A stretch of 64,000 nt of DNA from Flavobacterium luteolum (lineage in GTDB: Bacteria; Bacteroidota; Bacteroidia; Flavobacteriales; Flavobacteriaceae), in the NCBI RefSeq assembly GCF_027111275.1, contig NZ_CP114286.1, positions 4,574,501-4,638,500 on the forward strand. The letters run 5' to 3'. The notes under the pieces were generated by a model. The model did no database searches. It had not been told where the DNA came from and saw only the letters and a program-made list of their open reading frames with translations. Below, piece after piece: positions 25,859 through 34,326 of this stretch. The stretch's first letter is position 1. Each line of letters begins with the position of its first letter. The translations under genes were made by a program, and so were the position numbers.

Positions 25859-25939
25859 GATGTGTATTATTTTAGATTTATAATTAGTTAAACTTGTTGG
25901 GATATTTAGCTATTAGCGATATTTCGCAATTGAGTTATA

Positions 25940-26257
25940 TTAATGCGTAGAAAGCTTTTTGATCATTTCGGCAGAAACAGAATCTGCATAAATCCCGAAA
26001 GCACTGGTTAAAACACCTTTTATATTGTAGACGTCAGAGATTATACCGTACACAATATCTTCATCGCCAGGATCTGTGTCGCCTTCAAAACGAAATACAT
26101 ATTCGATTTTGAAATCTTCTGGAGACATACTAAGCGTATTGTTATTGTATCGAATACAATCTGAATCGAGATTAAAGTTTTCTGTAAAACCTTGTACAAT
26201 CAGCCATTGTAAAGCTTCTGTAACGGTTTCGAAATAGGGTTGTTGTAGAGAACTCAT
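25940..26257 (-). CDS. Hypothetical 105-aa protein
   Basis: A small soluble, acidic protein (YFETVTEALQWLIVQGF ... FEGDTDPGDEDIVYGI). The pattern looks like a single alpha/beta domain conserved among Flavobacteria, without a signal peptide, membrane segment or catalytic motif. It lies between a hairpin terminator and the isochorismatase gene, on the same strand, and may be the first gene of that unit. I cannot assign a function. Confidence 0.65.
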   Translation of the reverse strand: MSSLQQPYFETVTEALQWLIVQGFTENFNLDSDCIRYNNNTLSMSPEDFKIEYVFRFEGDTDPGDEDIVYGIISDVYNIKGVLTSAFGIYADSVSAEMIKKLSTH

Positions 26258-26272
26258 GGTTTGGAGAGTTTA

Positions 26273-26303
26273 AACTGTCTGCAAAACTTCTTTGCAGACA
26301 GTT
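26273..26303 (-). terminator. Hairpin terminator after alpha/beta hydrolase
   Basis: A perfect 13-bp stem (26273-26285 with 26291-26303, 5-nt loop; AACTGTCTGCAAA) lies just after the stop codon of the minus-strand hydrolase gene. It makes that gene monocistronic. Confidence 0.75.
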
Positions 26304-26316
26304 ATGTTTTTTGGAG

Positions 26317-27132
26317 TTATTTTATGAAAGCTAGAATATCGTTGTTGATTGTTTCTGCTTCTGTAGTTGGCATTCCGTGAGGAAATCCTGGGTAAGAAAT
26401 CAATTTTCCGTTTTTCAACAATGCGGCCGATTTTGGTGCTTGGTGATACGGAACGATCTGATCATCTTCTCCGTGTAAAACAAGAACTGGAATATCTAAA
26501 CTTTTTAGATCTTCTCTAAAATCGGTTTCAGAGAAAGCTTTAATTCCTTCGTAATGAGCCAAAACAGAACCCATCATTCCTTGACGCCACCAATTTTGCT
26601 TAATTCCTTCTTGAACGGTTTGTCCTTCACGATTCCATCCGTAAAAAGGAATTGGAAAATCATAAAAATATTGTGATCTCGTAAAACCTGTTCCTTTTCT
26701 AATTTCGTCAAAAATAGATAAAGGCACACCTTCTGGATTCGATTCGCTCTGAACCATAATTGGTGGTACAGCGCTAATAATTACTGCTTTTGAGATACGT
26801 CCTTTTCCGTATTTTGCTGCGTAACGAATCACTTCACCGCCTCCTGTTGAGTGACCAACGTGAATCGCATCTTTTAAATCTAAAGCTTCAACTAATTGAG
26901 CAATGTCTGATGCGTAAGTTTCCATATTATTTCCTTCAGAAGTTTGGCTAGAACGTCCGTGTCCGCGGCGATCGTGTGCAATAACTCTGTATCCTTTTTG
27001 AAGAAAAAACATCATTTGTGCGTCCCAATCATCGCTTGATAAAGGCCATCCGTGGTGAAAAACAATTGGCTGTCCTTTTCCCCAATCTTTGTAATAAATT
27101 TCTGCTCCGTCTTTTACTGTAAATGTGCTCAT
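26317..27132 (-). CDS. Alpha/beta hydrolase, non-heme chloroperoxidase/esterase type
   Basis: This 271-residue enzyme belongs to the cofactor-free haloperoxidase/arylesterase group. It shows FHHGWPLSSDDWDAQ, AHDRRGHGRS, nucleophile Ser95 in GHSTGGGEV, Asp in LHGEDDQIVP and His in GFPHGMP. Such proteins hydrolyse esters and can make peracids; the physiological substrate is unknown. Transcription likely starts at the -7 box at 27253-27246, controlled by the palindrome 23 bp further upstream that it shares with the dioxygenase gene. It is monocistronic. Confidence 0.9.
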   Translation of the reverse strand: MSTFTVKDGAEIYYKDWGKGQPIVFHHGWPLSSDDWDAQMMFFLQKGYRVIAHDRRGHGRSSQTSEGNNMETYASDIAQLVEALDLKDAIHVGHSTGGGEVIRYAAKYGKGRISKAVIISAVPPIMVQSESNPEGVPLSIFDEIRKGTGFTRSQYFYDFPIPFYGWNREGQTVQEGIKQNWWRQGMMGSVLAHYEGIKAFSETDFREDLKSLDIPVLVLHGEDDQIVPYHQAPKSAALLKNGKLISYPGFPHGMPTTEAETINNDILAFIK

Positions 27133-27245
27133 GGTTTTTGATTTTAAGATTAATATTTGTTTATATTTTTAATTTAAATTGATTTATAAGTTTAAAATTT
27201 AAACCTATAAGTGGTATTGTGTTTTGTTTTGTTATGATTACACTG

Positions 27246-27290
27246 CAAATGTATTACAGAGTGAAAGGTCTATAGGTTAATCTAGATTAA
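27246..27290 (-). promoter_or_regulatory. Promoter with perfect TTAATCTAGATTAA operator
   Basis: On the minus strand TACATTTG (27253-27246) fits TAnnTTTG. TTAATCTAGATTAA at 27277-27290 is a perfect 14-bp palindrome 23 bp upstream of it, the same geometry as at 17375-17419. The rest of the gap 27133-27608 is AT-rich and holds only the opposite-strand promoter near 27579. Confidence 0.7.
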
Positions 27291-27578
27291 GAAGTGAAAA
27301 AAATATGTTTCGAACGTGATAGAACTTGTATATAGAAGGTTATTTCGGCAATTTTCATATTTCGCATTTTTATATTTTAGAAATGATGCCAAACAGTAGC
27401 CAATTAACGTGCCTTAGTTGTAGTGCCTTTATTTTAAGGGATTTAATAAAAATGGAATGTTTTCTTATTTGCGATATTTCGTTATTTTTTGAATAATTCG
27501 TTTTTTGCAAATAAGATCGATTGTATTGTTATCCGATAAAAAATGAATAATTAGTTAAAATAAATACAAAATAGTATG

Positions 27579-27586
27579 TACTTTTG
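27579..27586 (+). promoter_or_regulatory. Putative -7 box of copper locus
   Basis: TACTTTTG fits TAnnTTTG. It lies inside the codons that would follow the first possible ATG (27576), arguing that translation starts further downstream at TTG 27609. No clear -33 box was found. Confidence 0.4.
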
Positions 27587-27608
27587 CCAGCAACTATTGA
27601 ACAAGCAA

Positions 27609-27986
27609 TTGAAAAGGGTAATCATCATAGCACTTTCTATTTTAATTCTGTCGCCATCTTTTGGCAGCTTGTTCGTTTATGCTTCTTTTAAAATCAACCA
27701 AAAGGAAATTGCAAAAACCATTTGCGTTCAGCGTAAACAAGCTTTTAACAGCTGTAATGGACGTTGCGAACTTCAAAAAAGCATTAAAAAATACTCAGAT
27801 AACGAACGAAAAATGCAGGATAGCCTAAAAGATAAGTTAGAGCTTGTGTACGTTCAACACAGCGCTGAAATCAATTTTAGCGTAGTTCCAGTTATCGAAT
27901 CAAAAGATAATTCTTCAATTTTATTTGATAAGAAACCAATCGGGGCTTCTAATCTTACTTTTCATCCTCCGCTCTATACAGCGTAG
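27609..27986 (+). CDS. Small membrane-anchored Cys-motif protein (copper locus)
   Basis: This 125-residue protein has an N-terminal hydrophobic segment (about 3-25) and the motif C-x9-C-N-G-R-C-x-L-x-K. It is paralogous to the protein at 31162-31530, which has the same spacing (C-x9-C-H-G-K-C-x-L-x-K). Aligning the two supports a TTG start at 27609 (MKRVIIIALSILIL) rather than ATG 27576, which also overlaps a -7 box. The Cys cluster in a copper locus suggests metal or thiol binding in the periplasm. No established function is known to me. Confidence 0.65.
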   Translation: MKRVIIIALSILILSPSFGSLFVYASFKINQKEIAKTICVQRKQAFNSCNGRCELQKSIKKYSDNERKMQDSLKDKLELVYVQHSAEINFSVVPVIESKDNSSILFDKKPIGASNLTFHPPLYTA

Positions 27987-28244
27987 AGGTCACTTTAGTT
28001 TTAAATCCCAAATATTTTAAACTCCAAATTCCAAATTCTAACTTTTGGATTGGCTCTGTATAATCTGTTTTTCTTTTTTGAAACTAATTTTGATCTTCTT
28101 TTGTAATTGAAAGGGAAAAACGCTTCCATTTTCATTTACACTTGCCAATCCTTTGGCTCATTCACAGCATTTTGACTCTTTTTTTGGTATTCAAAAATTT
28201 ATGGCATGATGCTAAATTTTAAACGTTTTTTATAACATCATCAA

Positions 28245-29168
28245 ATGAAATCTTTTAATTTTTGGATCATCGCATTATTGTTTGCGGTTAGTTCCTGTAC
28301 AATTGATAAAACAGATTACGAAGCTGAAACCGGTTCTGAAGTTCCTGGAAATTACGAATTTAAAGAAGCAACTTCGTTTACAAGCGGTAACTATAAAATC
28401 ACTATAGATGCCTTAAATGGAACATTCTACAAAGGATATAATGAGCTTCACTTAAAAATTGTCAATACTCAGAACAATCAAGAACTGACTTCTTCTGCTG
28501 TAACTTTTCTGCCAATATTAAGTAACGCTGACGGAAGTAAAAGTTCATGTCCGCATGAGTATAATATAGCGTACGATGCTGCTAACAAATATTACAGCGG
28601 ATATTCTGTTTTTACTGGCGAAAGCTCTACTACTGCTAGCTGGAAATTGTACATCAGTTTTACGGCTGATAATCAAAAACAGGAGATCAATAAAGATGTG
28701 ACAGTTGAAAAACAAACCAATAAGAATCTTAACATGACGGCTTTTGCAGGAAATGACGGAGAACAATATGTAATCGCGCTCGTTTCACCTCAAAAACCGA
28801 CAGTTTCAGAAAATCCGCTTGTGGCTGGGGTTTACAAATACAACAAACCAACAACGCCTGCGGGAGCTTTTCCAGATCCAACTCAATTTTCTTATTCAGA
28901 AGTTGCTGGATATACCTTAAAGTTAGATCCGAGAATGCCTGAACCTTCTATGGGAAATCATTCTTCGCCAAATAACAAGGATTTGGTTCAGGAAAATGAT
29001 GGTTTGTATCATGGTGTTGTTAATTATACGATGACAGGAAACTGGACTTTGAATTTAATTATGATGAATCAAAACGGATTAATCGTAAAAGGAACTGTAG
29101 TTCCAACGGATCACACGCCAGGAGTAGAAGGCGTGAAAAGCGAACTATATATTGATACTTTATTCTAA
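28245..29168 (+). CDS. Met/His-rich periplasmic lipoprotein, FixH/YtkA-like
   Basis: This 307-residue lipoprotein has a lipobox VSSC (Cys18) and two beta-rich modules. The C-terminal one contains LDPRMPEPSMGNHSSPNN, followed by YHGVVNYTMTGNWTLNL, resembling the YtkA/FixH-like pattern in which Met and His bind copper. The N-terminal module has a weaker version (LPILS...SSCPHEY). It ends 4 bp before the TonB receptor ATG. A periplasmic copper carrier for the receptor is the best guess. The 258-bp gap upstream has repeat-like caaattccaaattc text only. Confidence 0.72.
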   Translation: MKSFNFWIIALLFAVSSCTIDKTDYEAETGSEVPGNYEFKEATSFTSGNYKITIDALNGTFYKGYNELHLKIVNTQNNQELTSSAVTFLPILSNADGSKSSCPHEYNIAYDAANKYYSGYSVFTGESSTTASWKLYISFTADNQKQEINKDVTVEKQTNKNLNMTAFAGNDGEQYVIALVSPQKPTVSENPLVAGVYKYNKPTTPAGAFPDPTQFSYSEVAGYTLKLDPRMPEPSMGNHSSPNNKDLVQENDGLYHGVVNYTMTGNWTLNLIMMNQNGLIVKGTVVPTDHTPGVEGVKSELYIDTLF

Positions 29169-29172
29169 TAAC

Positions 29173-31152
29173 ATGAAATATATTATAATGCTGCTTTTTT
29201 TGGGATTGTCGGTAACAGCACAAAATCAGCATGCACATCACGACAGCATCAAAAACTTAGAAGAAGTAACCGTAAAAAATGCCACAAAAAAGAAAATTGA
29301 AACCGAGATGAAAATGGCAGTTTCTGTTGATGAATTTCTATCATCATCGGATAATATCAGTTTTATAAAACGTGGAGCTTATGCTTGGGAACCTTTATTG
29401 AACAATATGAGCACCGAACGTTCTACGGTTACTATTGACGGAATGCACGTTTTTGGCGCTTGTACTGATAAAATGGACCCGATTACGTCTTATGTAGAGA
29501 GCAATAATCTAGCGGCAATTGATATTAAATCGGGGCAGGAGGGAAGCCTGCACGGGTCAACCATTGCAGGAAGCATCGATTTAAAACGAAAAAGCACGCC
29601 GTTTGGTCTTCAAAAGAAATGGAATGGAGCGTATCAAACTGGATTTGAGTTTAATAATAAGCAGTTTTTCAATTTAGGAAATATCTCTTATTCGGGAACT
29701 AAATTTGTGGCAGACGGAAGCATTTCGTACCGAACAGCCGATAATTATTCTGATGGAAATAACAATGAAGTAAAGCATTCACAATACAATAAATTCAACA
29801 CTTCATTGGGATTAGCTTATAAAACCAGCGACTTATCGTCATTACGATTGGATGCTATTTTTGATGTGGCAAAAGATGTAGGTTATCCTGCTTTGCCAAT
29901 GGATTTATGGCTTTCGCGCGCATTGATTACTTCGGCTTCTTATAAGCAATTGTTTGAAGAAGGTTTGGTTAGGGTAGTGGACACAAAAGTATATTTTAAT
30001 GCCATTGAACATTATATGGATGATACAACTCGACCAGAAAATTTAGTTCATATGGATATGCCGGGCTGGAGCACGACTTACGGATTGGTTTCTAAAGCCA
30101 ATTTGAAAAAGAATAATTATTCGTCTGAAATTCAGTTGAATGCTTATGATAATTTGTCTATTGCGGAAATGCGTATGTACCCGCAGGACAGAAGTGAGAG
30201 AACAATGTTTGCTTATAGCTGGCCTTGGGTAACGACTCGTTTTGCTGGACTTTCTATGAATAATTCTTGGGAACTTTCGGAGAAAAGCACGGTAAATCTA
30301 GGAGGTTCTTTGGGAGTAAATTACAATTATTCTAAGTATATAGAGTTCAACTGGATTTTTCATCCTGGAGCGCCTCAGGAAAAAACGAGATTTCTGCCAA
30401 GTTTAAATGCTAGTTACCAATTAAATGTTGATCAATTTAATTTTTCTGTTGGAACGGGTTATGGCCATAGAGCGCCTTCTGTTTCTGAATGTTACGGATA
30501 TTACATTTATAATAGTTTTGACCTTTATGATTACATCGGAGATCCAAATCTGAAAAATGAAATTTCGTATGAAGGAAATGCAAGCGCAGGTTTTACAAAC
30601 GAAAGATTAAGCATTCAGGGAAAAATAAACTATTTCTACATTGACAATTATATTATTGGTAAAATCTTGAGTTTAGGAAGTCCAATGAATTACCAATCGG
30701 TTGGGGTAAAAGGATATACTTCGTTAGATTATGCAACACTTTTGAATATTTCTGCGAATGTGAGTTATGATATTTTGGAGCATCTTCACTGGAAAGGAAC
30801 GCTGACTTACGCCCGCGGAATGGACAATAAAGGAGGAAATCTGCCTTTTATACGTCCATTAAGTTATGTGACTTCATTGCATTATATGTATAAAAATTTC
30901 GGAATCCAGACTTCTGTAAATGGCGATTTTGAGCAGATTAACTACAGTCCGGAATATGGTGAAGATTTAACGGCGGCTTATGCAATTTGGAATATTTCTG
31001 CCAATTATTCTTTCACAATCAATAAAGTAAGAAGCACAGTGCAGATTGGAGCAGAGAATTTACTAAACGAATACTACAGCACATATGCCGACTGGGGAAA
31101 TATCCCGAGAATGGGACGCAATATTTTCACGTCTTTAAAATTGAATTTCTAG
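29173..31152 (+). CDS. OprC/NosA-like TonB-dependent copper receptor
   Basis: This 659-residue outer-membrane receptor has a signal peptide (ending LSVTAQ), a His-rich mature start (QHAHHD), a plug domain and a 22-strand-type barrel ending SLKLNF. The plug carries TVTIDGMHVFGACTDKMDP, giving CxxxM at Cys97/Met101, and the barrel has EHYMDD, giving HxM at His280/Met282. These are the two halves of the copper site described for OprC. ATG 29173 is preferred over 29152, which overlaps the lipoprotein gene. Partners at both sides (lipoprotein, MbnP, MbnH) support copper import. Confidence 0.88.
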   Translation: MKYIIMLLFLGLSVTAQNQHAHHDSIKNLEEVTVKNATKKKIETEMKMAVSVDEFLSSSDNISFIKRGAYAWEPLLNNMSTERSTVTIDGMHVFGACTDKMDPITSYVESNNLAAIDIKSGQEGSLHGSTIAGSIDLKRKSTPFGLQKKWNGAYQTGFEFNNKQFFNLGNISYSGTKFVADGSISYRTADNYSDGNNNEVKHSQYNKFNTSLGLAYKTSDLSSLRLDAIFDVAKDVGYPALPMDLWLSRALITSASYKQLFEEGLVRVVDTKVYFNAIEHYMDDTTRPENLVHMDMPGWSTTYGLVSKANLKKNNYSSEIQLNAYDNLSIAEMRMYPQDRSERTMFAYSWPWVTTRFAGLSMNNSWELSEKSTVNLGGSLGVNYNYSKYIEFNWIFHPGAPQEKTRFLPSLNASYQLNVDQFNFSVGTGYGHRAPSVSECYGYYIYNSFDLYDYIGDPNLKNEISYEGNASAGFTNERLSIQGKINYFYIDNYIIGKILSLGSPMNYQSVGVKGYTSLDYATLLNISANVSYDILEHLHWKGTLTYARGMDNKGGNLPFIRPLSYVTSLHYMYKNFGIQTSVNGDFEQINYSPEYGEDLTAAYAIWNISANYSFTINKVRSTVQIGAENLLNEYYSTYADWGNIPRMGRNIFTSLKLNF

Positions 31153-31161
31153 TAAATAAAA

Positions 31162-31530
31162 ATGAAAAAGGTTTTTAGTATCACAATGACAATTCTGTTC
31201 CTGCTGGTTTCTTTCCAGCAGGCGCTTATCATTGTACACTTTAAACTGAATCAAAATGCTATAGAAAAAGAGTTTTGTGTTAATAAAGCCAAGCCAGAAT
31301 TGCAATGTCACGGTAAATGCCATTTAAAGAAAGAGCTTCAGGAAACGGAAAAAAATACAGATTTAGAATTGAGAAGTATCAGCAAAAAGATTGATATTGC
31401 TTTAATTTCCAATATTGAATTTGCTGTTTCTGTTCCAAAAGTTATACATTCTAAAAAAGTTACTCTTTATAAAGAAAGCGATCAGACAGAACCTTGTCTC
31501 GAAATTTTTGTACCGCCGCCTATTTTGTAA
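31162..31530 (+). CDS. Small membrane-anchored Cys-motif protein, paralogue
   Basis: This 122-residue protein has an N-terminal hydrophobic segment (about 3-22), then C-x9-C-H-G-K-C-x-L-x-K and a coiled-coil-like charged stretch. The end FVPPPIL is Pro-rich, as is the FHPPLYTA end of the paralogue at 27609-27986. It begins 9 bp after the receptor stop codon and is surely in the same operon. The His next to the Cys makes a metal-binding role plausible. Confidence 0.7.
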   Translation: MKKVFSITMTILFLLVSFQQALIIVHFKLNQNAIEKEFCVNKAKPELQCHGKCHLKKELQETEKNTDLELRSISKKIDIALISNIEFAVSVPKVIHSKKVTLYKESDQTEPCLEIFVPPPIL

Positions 31531-31584
31531 TTGCCCCTTGTCAATTTAAAAATAGAATACCTTACAAAAATTTAAATTCATAAA

Positions 31585-32451
31585 ATGGAAACTTTAAAAA
31601 AATACCTTTTATTATCAGCAGCTGCTTTGGCATTTGCATCTTGTTCAAACGATGATAGCACTCCTGCAGCAAACAATCTAACGCTGGAATTCAATAATAC
31701 TTTCAAAGACAAGACAATTGTTTTAGGAGATGCGACTTCGGCTTCTGCAACTACAAATACTTCTGCTGCAGGACAAATTCATCATTTTTCCGAAGTAAAA
31801 TATGTGATCAGTAACATTCGTCTTATAAAAGATGACGGAAGTGAAGTGCCTTACAATGTAAATGATTTAGATAAAGGTGCAACGGTTATTGATCAGGCAA
31901 AGGCAGCTTCTTTGAGTTATGTTTTGAGTAATGTGCCATCTGCAACATACAAGCAAATTAAATTTGGTTTAGGAATCAAGACAGAACAAAATACTTTAGA
32001 CCAAACAAGATTTCCTAAATTTTATGCAGCTGCTGGAGCTAATGACACTCAGATGATGTGGGAATGGGGAACTGGATACCGTTTTACAAAAGTAGAAGGT
32101 TTTTATGATACGGATAATAAAGTAATGTCTATTCATACCGGAAGTACTGTTGCTGGAACAGAAGGTGCTTACACGCAAGGTGTTAATGCTTATAGAGATG
32201 TTACATTAAGCCTTACAACAAATGCAGTGGTTGGAAGTAAAGCTCCAAAAATCAAAATTAAAGCTGATTTTGATAAATTATTGAGTGGAAAAATCAATAC
32301 AATTACATTATCAACAGGAACAGGTATGAGTGACAATGCTACTCCAAATGTGCATACTGCAGCTCAAATGGTAAAATTTGTGGACAATCTGGGAGGAAAC
32401 GGAACAAACGATATTTCAGGAATGTTTTCTGTAACTAGTGTAGAAAACTAA
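31585..32451 (+). CDS. mbnP: MbnP-family copper-binding lipoprotein
   Basis: This 288-residue lipoprotein (lipobox FASC, Cys20) matches the MbnP family: LTLEFNNTF near the start, QIHHFSEVKYVISNIRLIKDDG, FGLGIKTEQNT and MMWEWGTGYRFTKVEGFY with Trp159 and Trp161. In characterised MbnP/MbnH pairs, the di-heme MbnH oxidises a conserved Trp of MbnP to kynurenine and thereby makes a copper site; which Trp is modified here cannot be told by eye. The mbnH gene follows after 56 bp. There is no methanobactin gene nearby, as is usual for TonB-linked MbnPH pairs. Confidence 0.88.
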   Translation: METLKKYLLLSAAALAFASCSNDDSTPAANNLTLEFNNTFKDKTIVLGDATSASATTNTSAAGQIHHFSEVKYVISNIRLIKDDGSEVPYNVNDLDKGATVIDQAKAASLSYVLSNVPSATYKQIKFGLGIKTEQNTLDQTRFPKFYAAAGANDTQMMWEWGTGYRFTKVEGFYDTDNKVMSIHTGSTVAGTEGAYTQGVNAYRDVTLSLTTNAVVGSKAPKIKIKADFDKLLSGKINTITLSTGTGMSDNATPNVHTAAQMVKFVDNLGGNGTNDISGMFSVTSVEN

Positions 32452-32461
32452 ATTATATTTC

Positions 32462-32490
32462 AGAGCCGTCTGAATTAAAAAGACGGCTCT
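32462..32490 (+). terminator. Intercistronic hairpin between mbnP and mbnH
   Basis: AGAGCCGTCT (32462-32471) pairs perfectly with AGACGGCTCT (32481-32490), 9-nt loop. No U run follows, so it is more likely a partial terminator or mRNA-stabilising hairpin than a full stop. Confidence 0.6.
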
Positions 32491-32507
32491 ATTTAAAATT
32501 CATTAAA

Positions 32508-33527
32508 ATGAAAAAAAAAGTCAGCTTTATTATAATTGTAATCTTTTTCACTTCTTGTAGCAGTAGTGATTCTGATGAAACTTATTTTGATAATCCTGAG
32601 CTTTCATTACATATTCCCACAGATTTTCCAGAGGTAAACAGTTATGTGAGTTTGAACAAGCCTACAAAATATGGAGCTGAATTGGGCGAAAAGCTTTTTT
32701 CTGATAAAAGATTTAGCGCGGACAATACAATTTCATGTTCAAGCTGTCATATTCAAGCAAATGCTTTTGCAGATCATAATGCACGAGCAATTGGTATTGA
32801 AGGAAGAGTCGGACTTAGAAATGCACCACCGCTTCAGAATTTAATGTTTTTAAAGTTCTTTAATTGGGATGGGAGCAGACTCCAGTTAGAAACACAGCCA
32901 TTAGTGCCAATTATTACGCACGAAGAAATGGATTCTTCGATTCTAGAAGTGATCGGAAAAATTAAAGACGATGCTTTTTATAAAAACTTATTTAAAAAAG
33001 CTTTTGGAGACCAAGAAATTACAGCTGATAGAATTTATCAAAGCATCGCTCAATTTGAATATACTTTAATCTCGGCTAATAGTAAATACGATAAAGTAAA
33101 ACGAAAAGAAGGTCAGACGTTTACTGAGAGTGAAGCGGCGGGTTATGCGACGTTTCAGCAAAAATGTGCCAGCTGTCATAGTACAGAATTGTTTACAGAC
33201 CAAAGTTTTAGAAATATTGGATTTCCGCTAAATACAGATTCTAATGAGGCGGGAAGAGGAAGAGTTACTGGAATTTCATCTGATTTTATGAGTTTTAGAG
33301 TTCCGAGTTTGCGTAATGTTGAATATACGGCGCCTTACGGAAGTTTTGGACAGTTCGCGACTTTAAAATCTGTTTTGGATTATTTTGACAATGGTGTTTT
33401 GGAAGCAGAGAATCTAGATCCTATTTTTAAAAATAATGGTAACAGAATTCCGCTTACAGAATTGGAAAAAGAAAACCTTATTGCGTTCATGAAAACTTTG
33501 AGCGACAAAGATTTTATAGGGAAGTAA
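32508..33527 (+). CDS. mbnH: MbnH-like di-heme cytochrome c peroxidase-family protein
   Basis: This 339-residue lipoprotein (FTSC, Cys17) has two c-type heme motifs: C77-S-S-C80-H and C220-A-S-C223-H. Its layout fits the bacterial CcP/MauG superfamily, and its place directly after mbnP assigns it to MbnH, which installs kynurenine in MbnP using oxidising equivalents. Segments such as GEKLFSDKRFS, LRNAPPLQNLMF and FRVPSLRNVEYTAPYGSFGQF are typical. The spacing to mbnP is 56 bp with a hairpin in between. A generic peroxidase cannot be excluded by sequence alone. Confidence 0.88.
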   Translation: MKKKVSFIIIVIFFTSCSSSDSDETYFDNPELSLHIPTDFPEVNSYVSLNKPTKYGAELGEKLFSDKRFSADNTISCSSCHIQANAFADHNARAIGIEGRVGLRNAPPLQNLMFLKFFNWDGSRLQLETQPLVPIITHEEMDSSILEVIGKIKDDAFYKNLFKKAFGDQEITADRIYQSIAQFEYTLISANSKYDKVKRKEGQTFTESEAAGYATFQQKCASCHSTELFTDQSFRNIGFPLNTDSNEAGRGRVTGISSDFMSFRVPSLRNVEYTAPYGSFGQFATLKSVLDYFDNGVLEAENLDPIFKNNGNRIPLTELEKENLIAFMKTLSDKDFIGK

Positions 33528-33700
33528 TCTCGAAAGACTTGATTTTACTGGTATTTGGCATTTCTTTTATAAAAAAGAAGAAATGTTTATAATATGTTGA
33601 TAAATAATACGTTGCGAATAGTGTTAAAATCTGATTTCGATAGATTAAATGTTTTAAATTTAGTAACTGAATGATAGTTAATTATTTAAAGTATTTGAAT

Positions 33701-33949
33701 ATGGAAAGAGCTATAAAATTACAGGTTCGCAAAGAGCTTGACGGGAAGCAGCAGGTTAATATAATTAAGCTGAAAGGCAGTTTAATCACCAAAGGCTACA
33801 CAGAAATTATCCATATTAGCGATAAGGACGATGAATTTTACATTAATTCGTTTGCAACCAAAACAGAAGCAAGCAACGAGGTAAAAGAATTTATTTTAGA
33901 TTTTATAAACAAAGAAAATTTAAGCAATACAATTAGTGTTCTAGCATAA
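33701..33949 (+). CDS. Small hypothetical protein (82 aa)
   Basis: A soluble, charged protein beginning MERAIKLQVRKELDGK, with a beta-rich first half and a helical end (EVKEFILDFINKEN). No signal peptide or membrane part is seen. The frame is open from ATG 33671, but MERAIKLQ (33701) gives a more natural start. It lies 170 bp after mbnH, probably outside that operon. No function can be named. Confidence 0.55.
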   Translation: MERAIKLQVRKELDGKQQVNIIKLKGSLITKGYTEIIHISDKDDEFYINSFATKTEASNEVKEFILDFINKENLSNTISVLA

Positions 33950-33990
33950 TTTGATAGAATTGTACAATTGTAGTGCTTAATATCGCAGAT

Positions 33991-34194
33991 TTAAACTGCA
34001 CTTGTAAAAGTTGTATTTTGATCCAGATAAATAGGCTTATCTTGTTTAGCATCATCTGGTTTCTCGTCCCAATCTCCCCAATCTCCTACATAAGTTTTAC
34101 GGAATATTAATTCGTTATTATCACCATTACAAACCAAAGTTCGGTCTGTACAGGTTTCATTGTTTGGACTGAAATTTATTTGTAAATCTTTCAT
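33991..34194 (-). CDS. Small acidic protein with two Cys (67 aa)
   Basis: From ATG 34194 this encodes a 67-residue acidic protein with Cys in ETCTDRTLVCNG and a Trp/Asp-rich YVGDWGDWDEKPDD segment. The longer frame from 34248 would add an unlikely hydrophobic start. It is convergent with 33701-33949. No family is recognised; it might be a small secreted or peptide-type product, but there is no signal sequence. Existence as a gene is moderately likely. Confidence 0.45.
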   Translation of the reverse strand: MKDLQINFSPNNETCTDRTLVCNGDNNELIFRKTYVGDWGDWDEKPDDAKQDKPIYLDQNTTFTSAV

Positions 34195-34326
34195 GACGTA
34201 ATTATTATAATTGTTTGTAAATGAGATTATAAAAGTAGAAATAACCAATCATAATTAATTATAAAATAATATTAAATTATTGTTTAATTTGCATGTATAG
34301 GTTTGAAAATTAACTCCATAAAAACA

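Noticed and set aside
25908..25930. Recurring tagcgatatttcgc-like text near 25915, 27475, 45215 and 51970 as a regulatory motif
   Set aside because: Copies vary in length and orientation and have no constant position; the only firm structure is the hairpin at 51967-52000.
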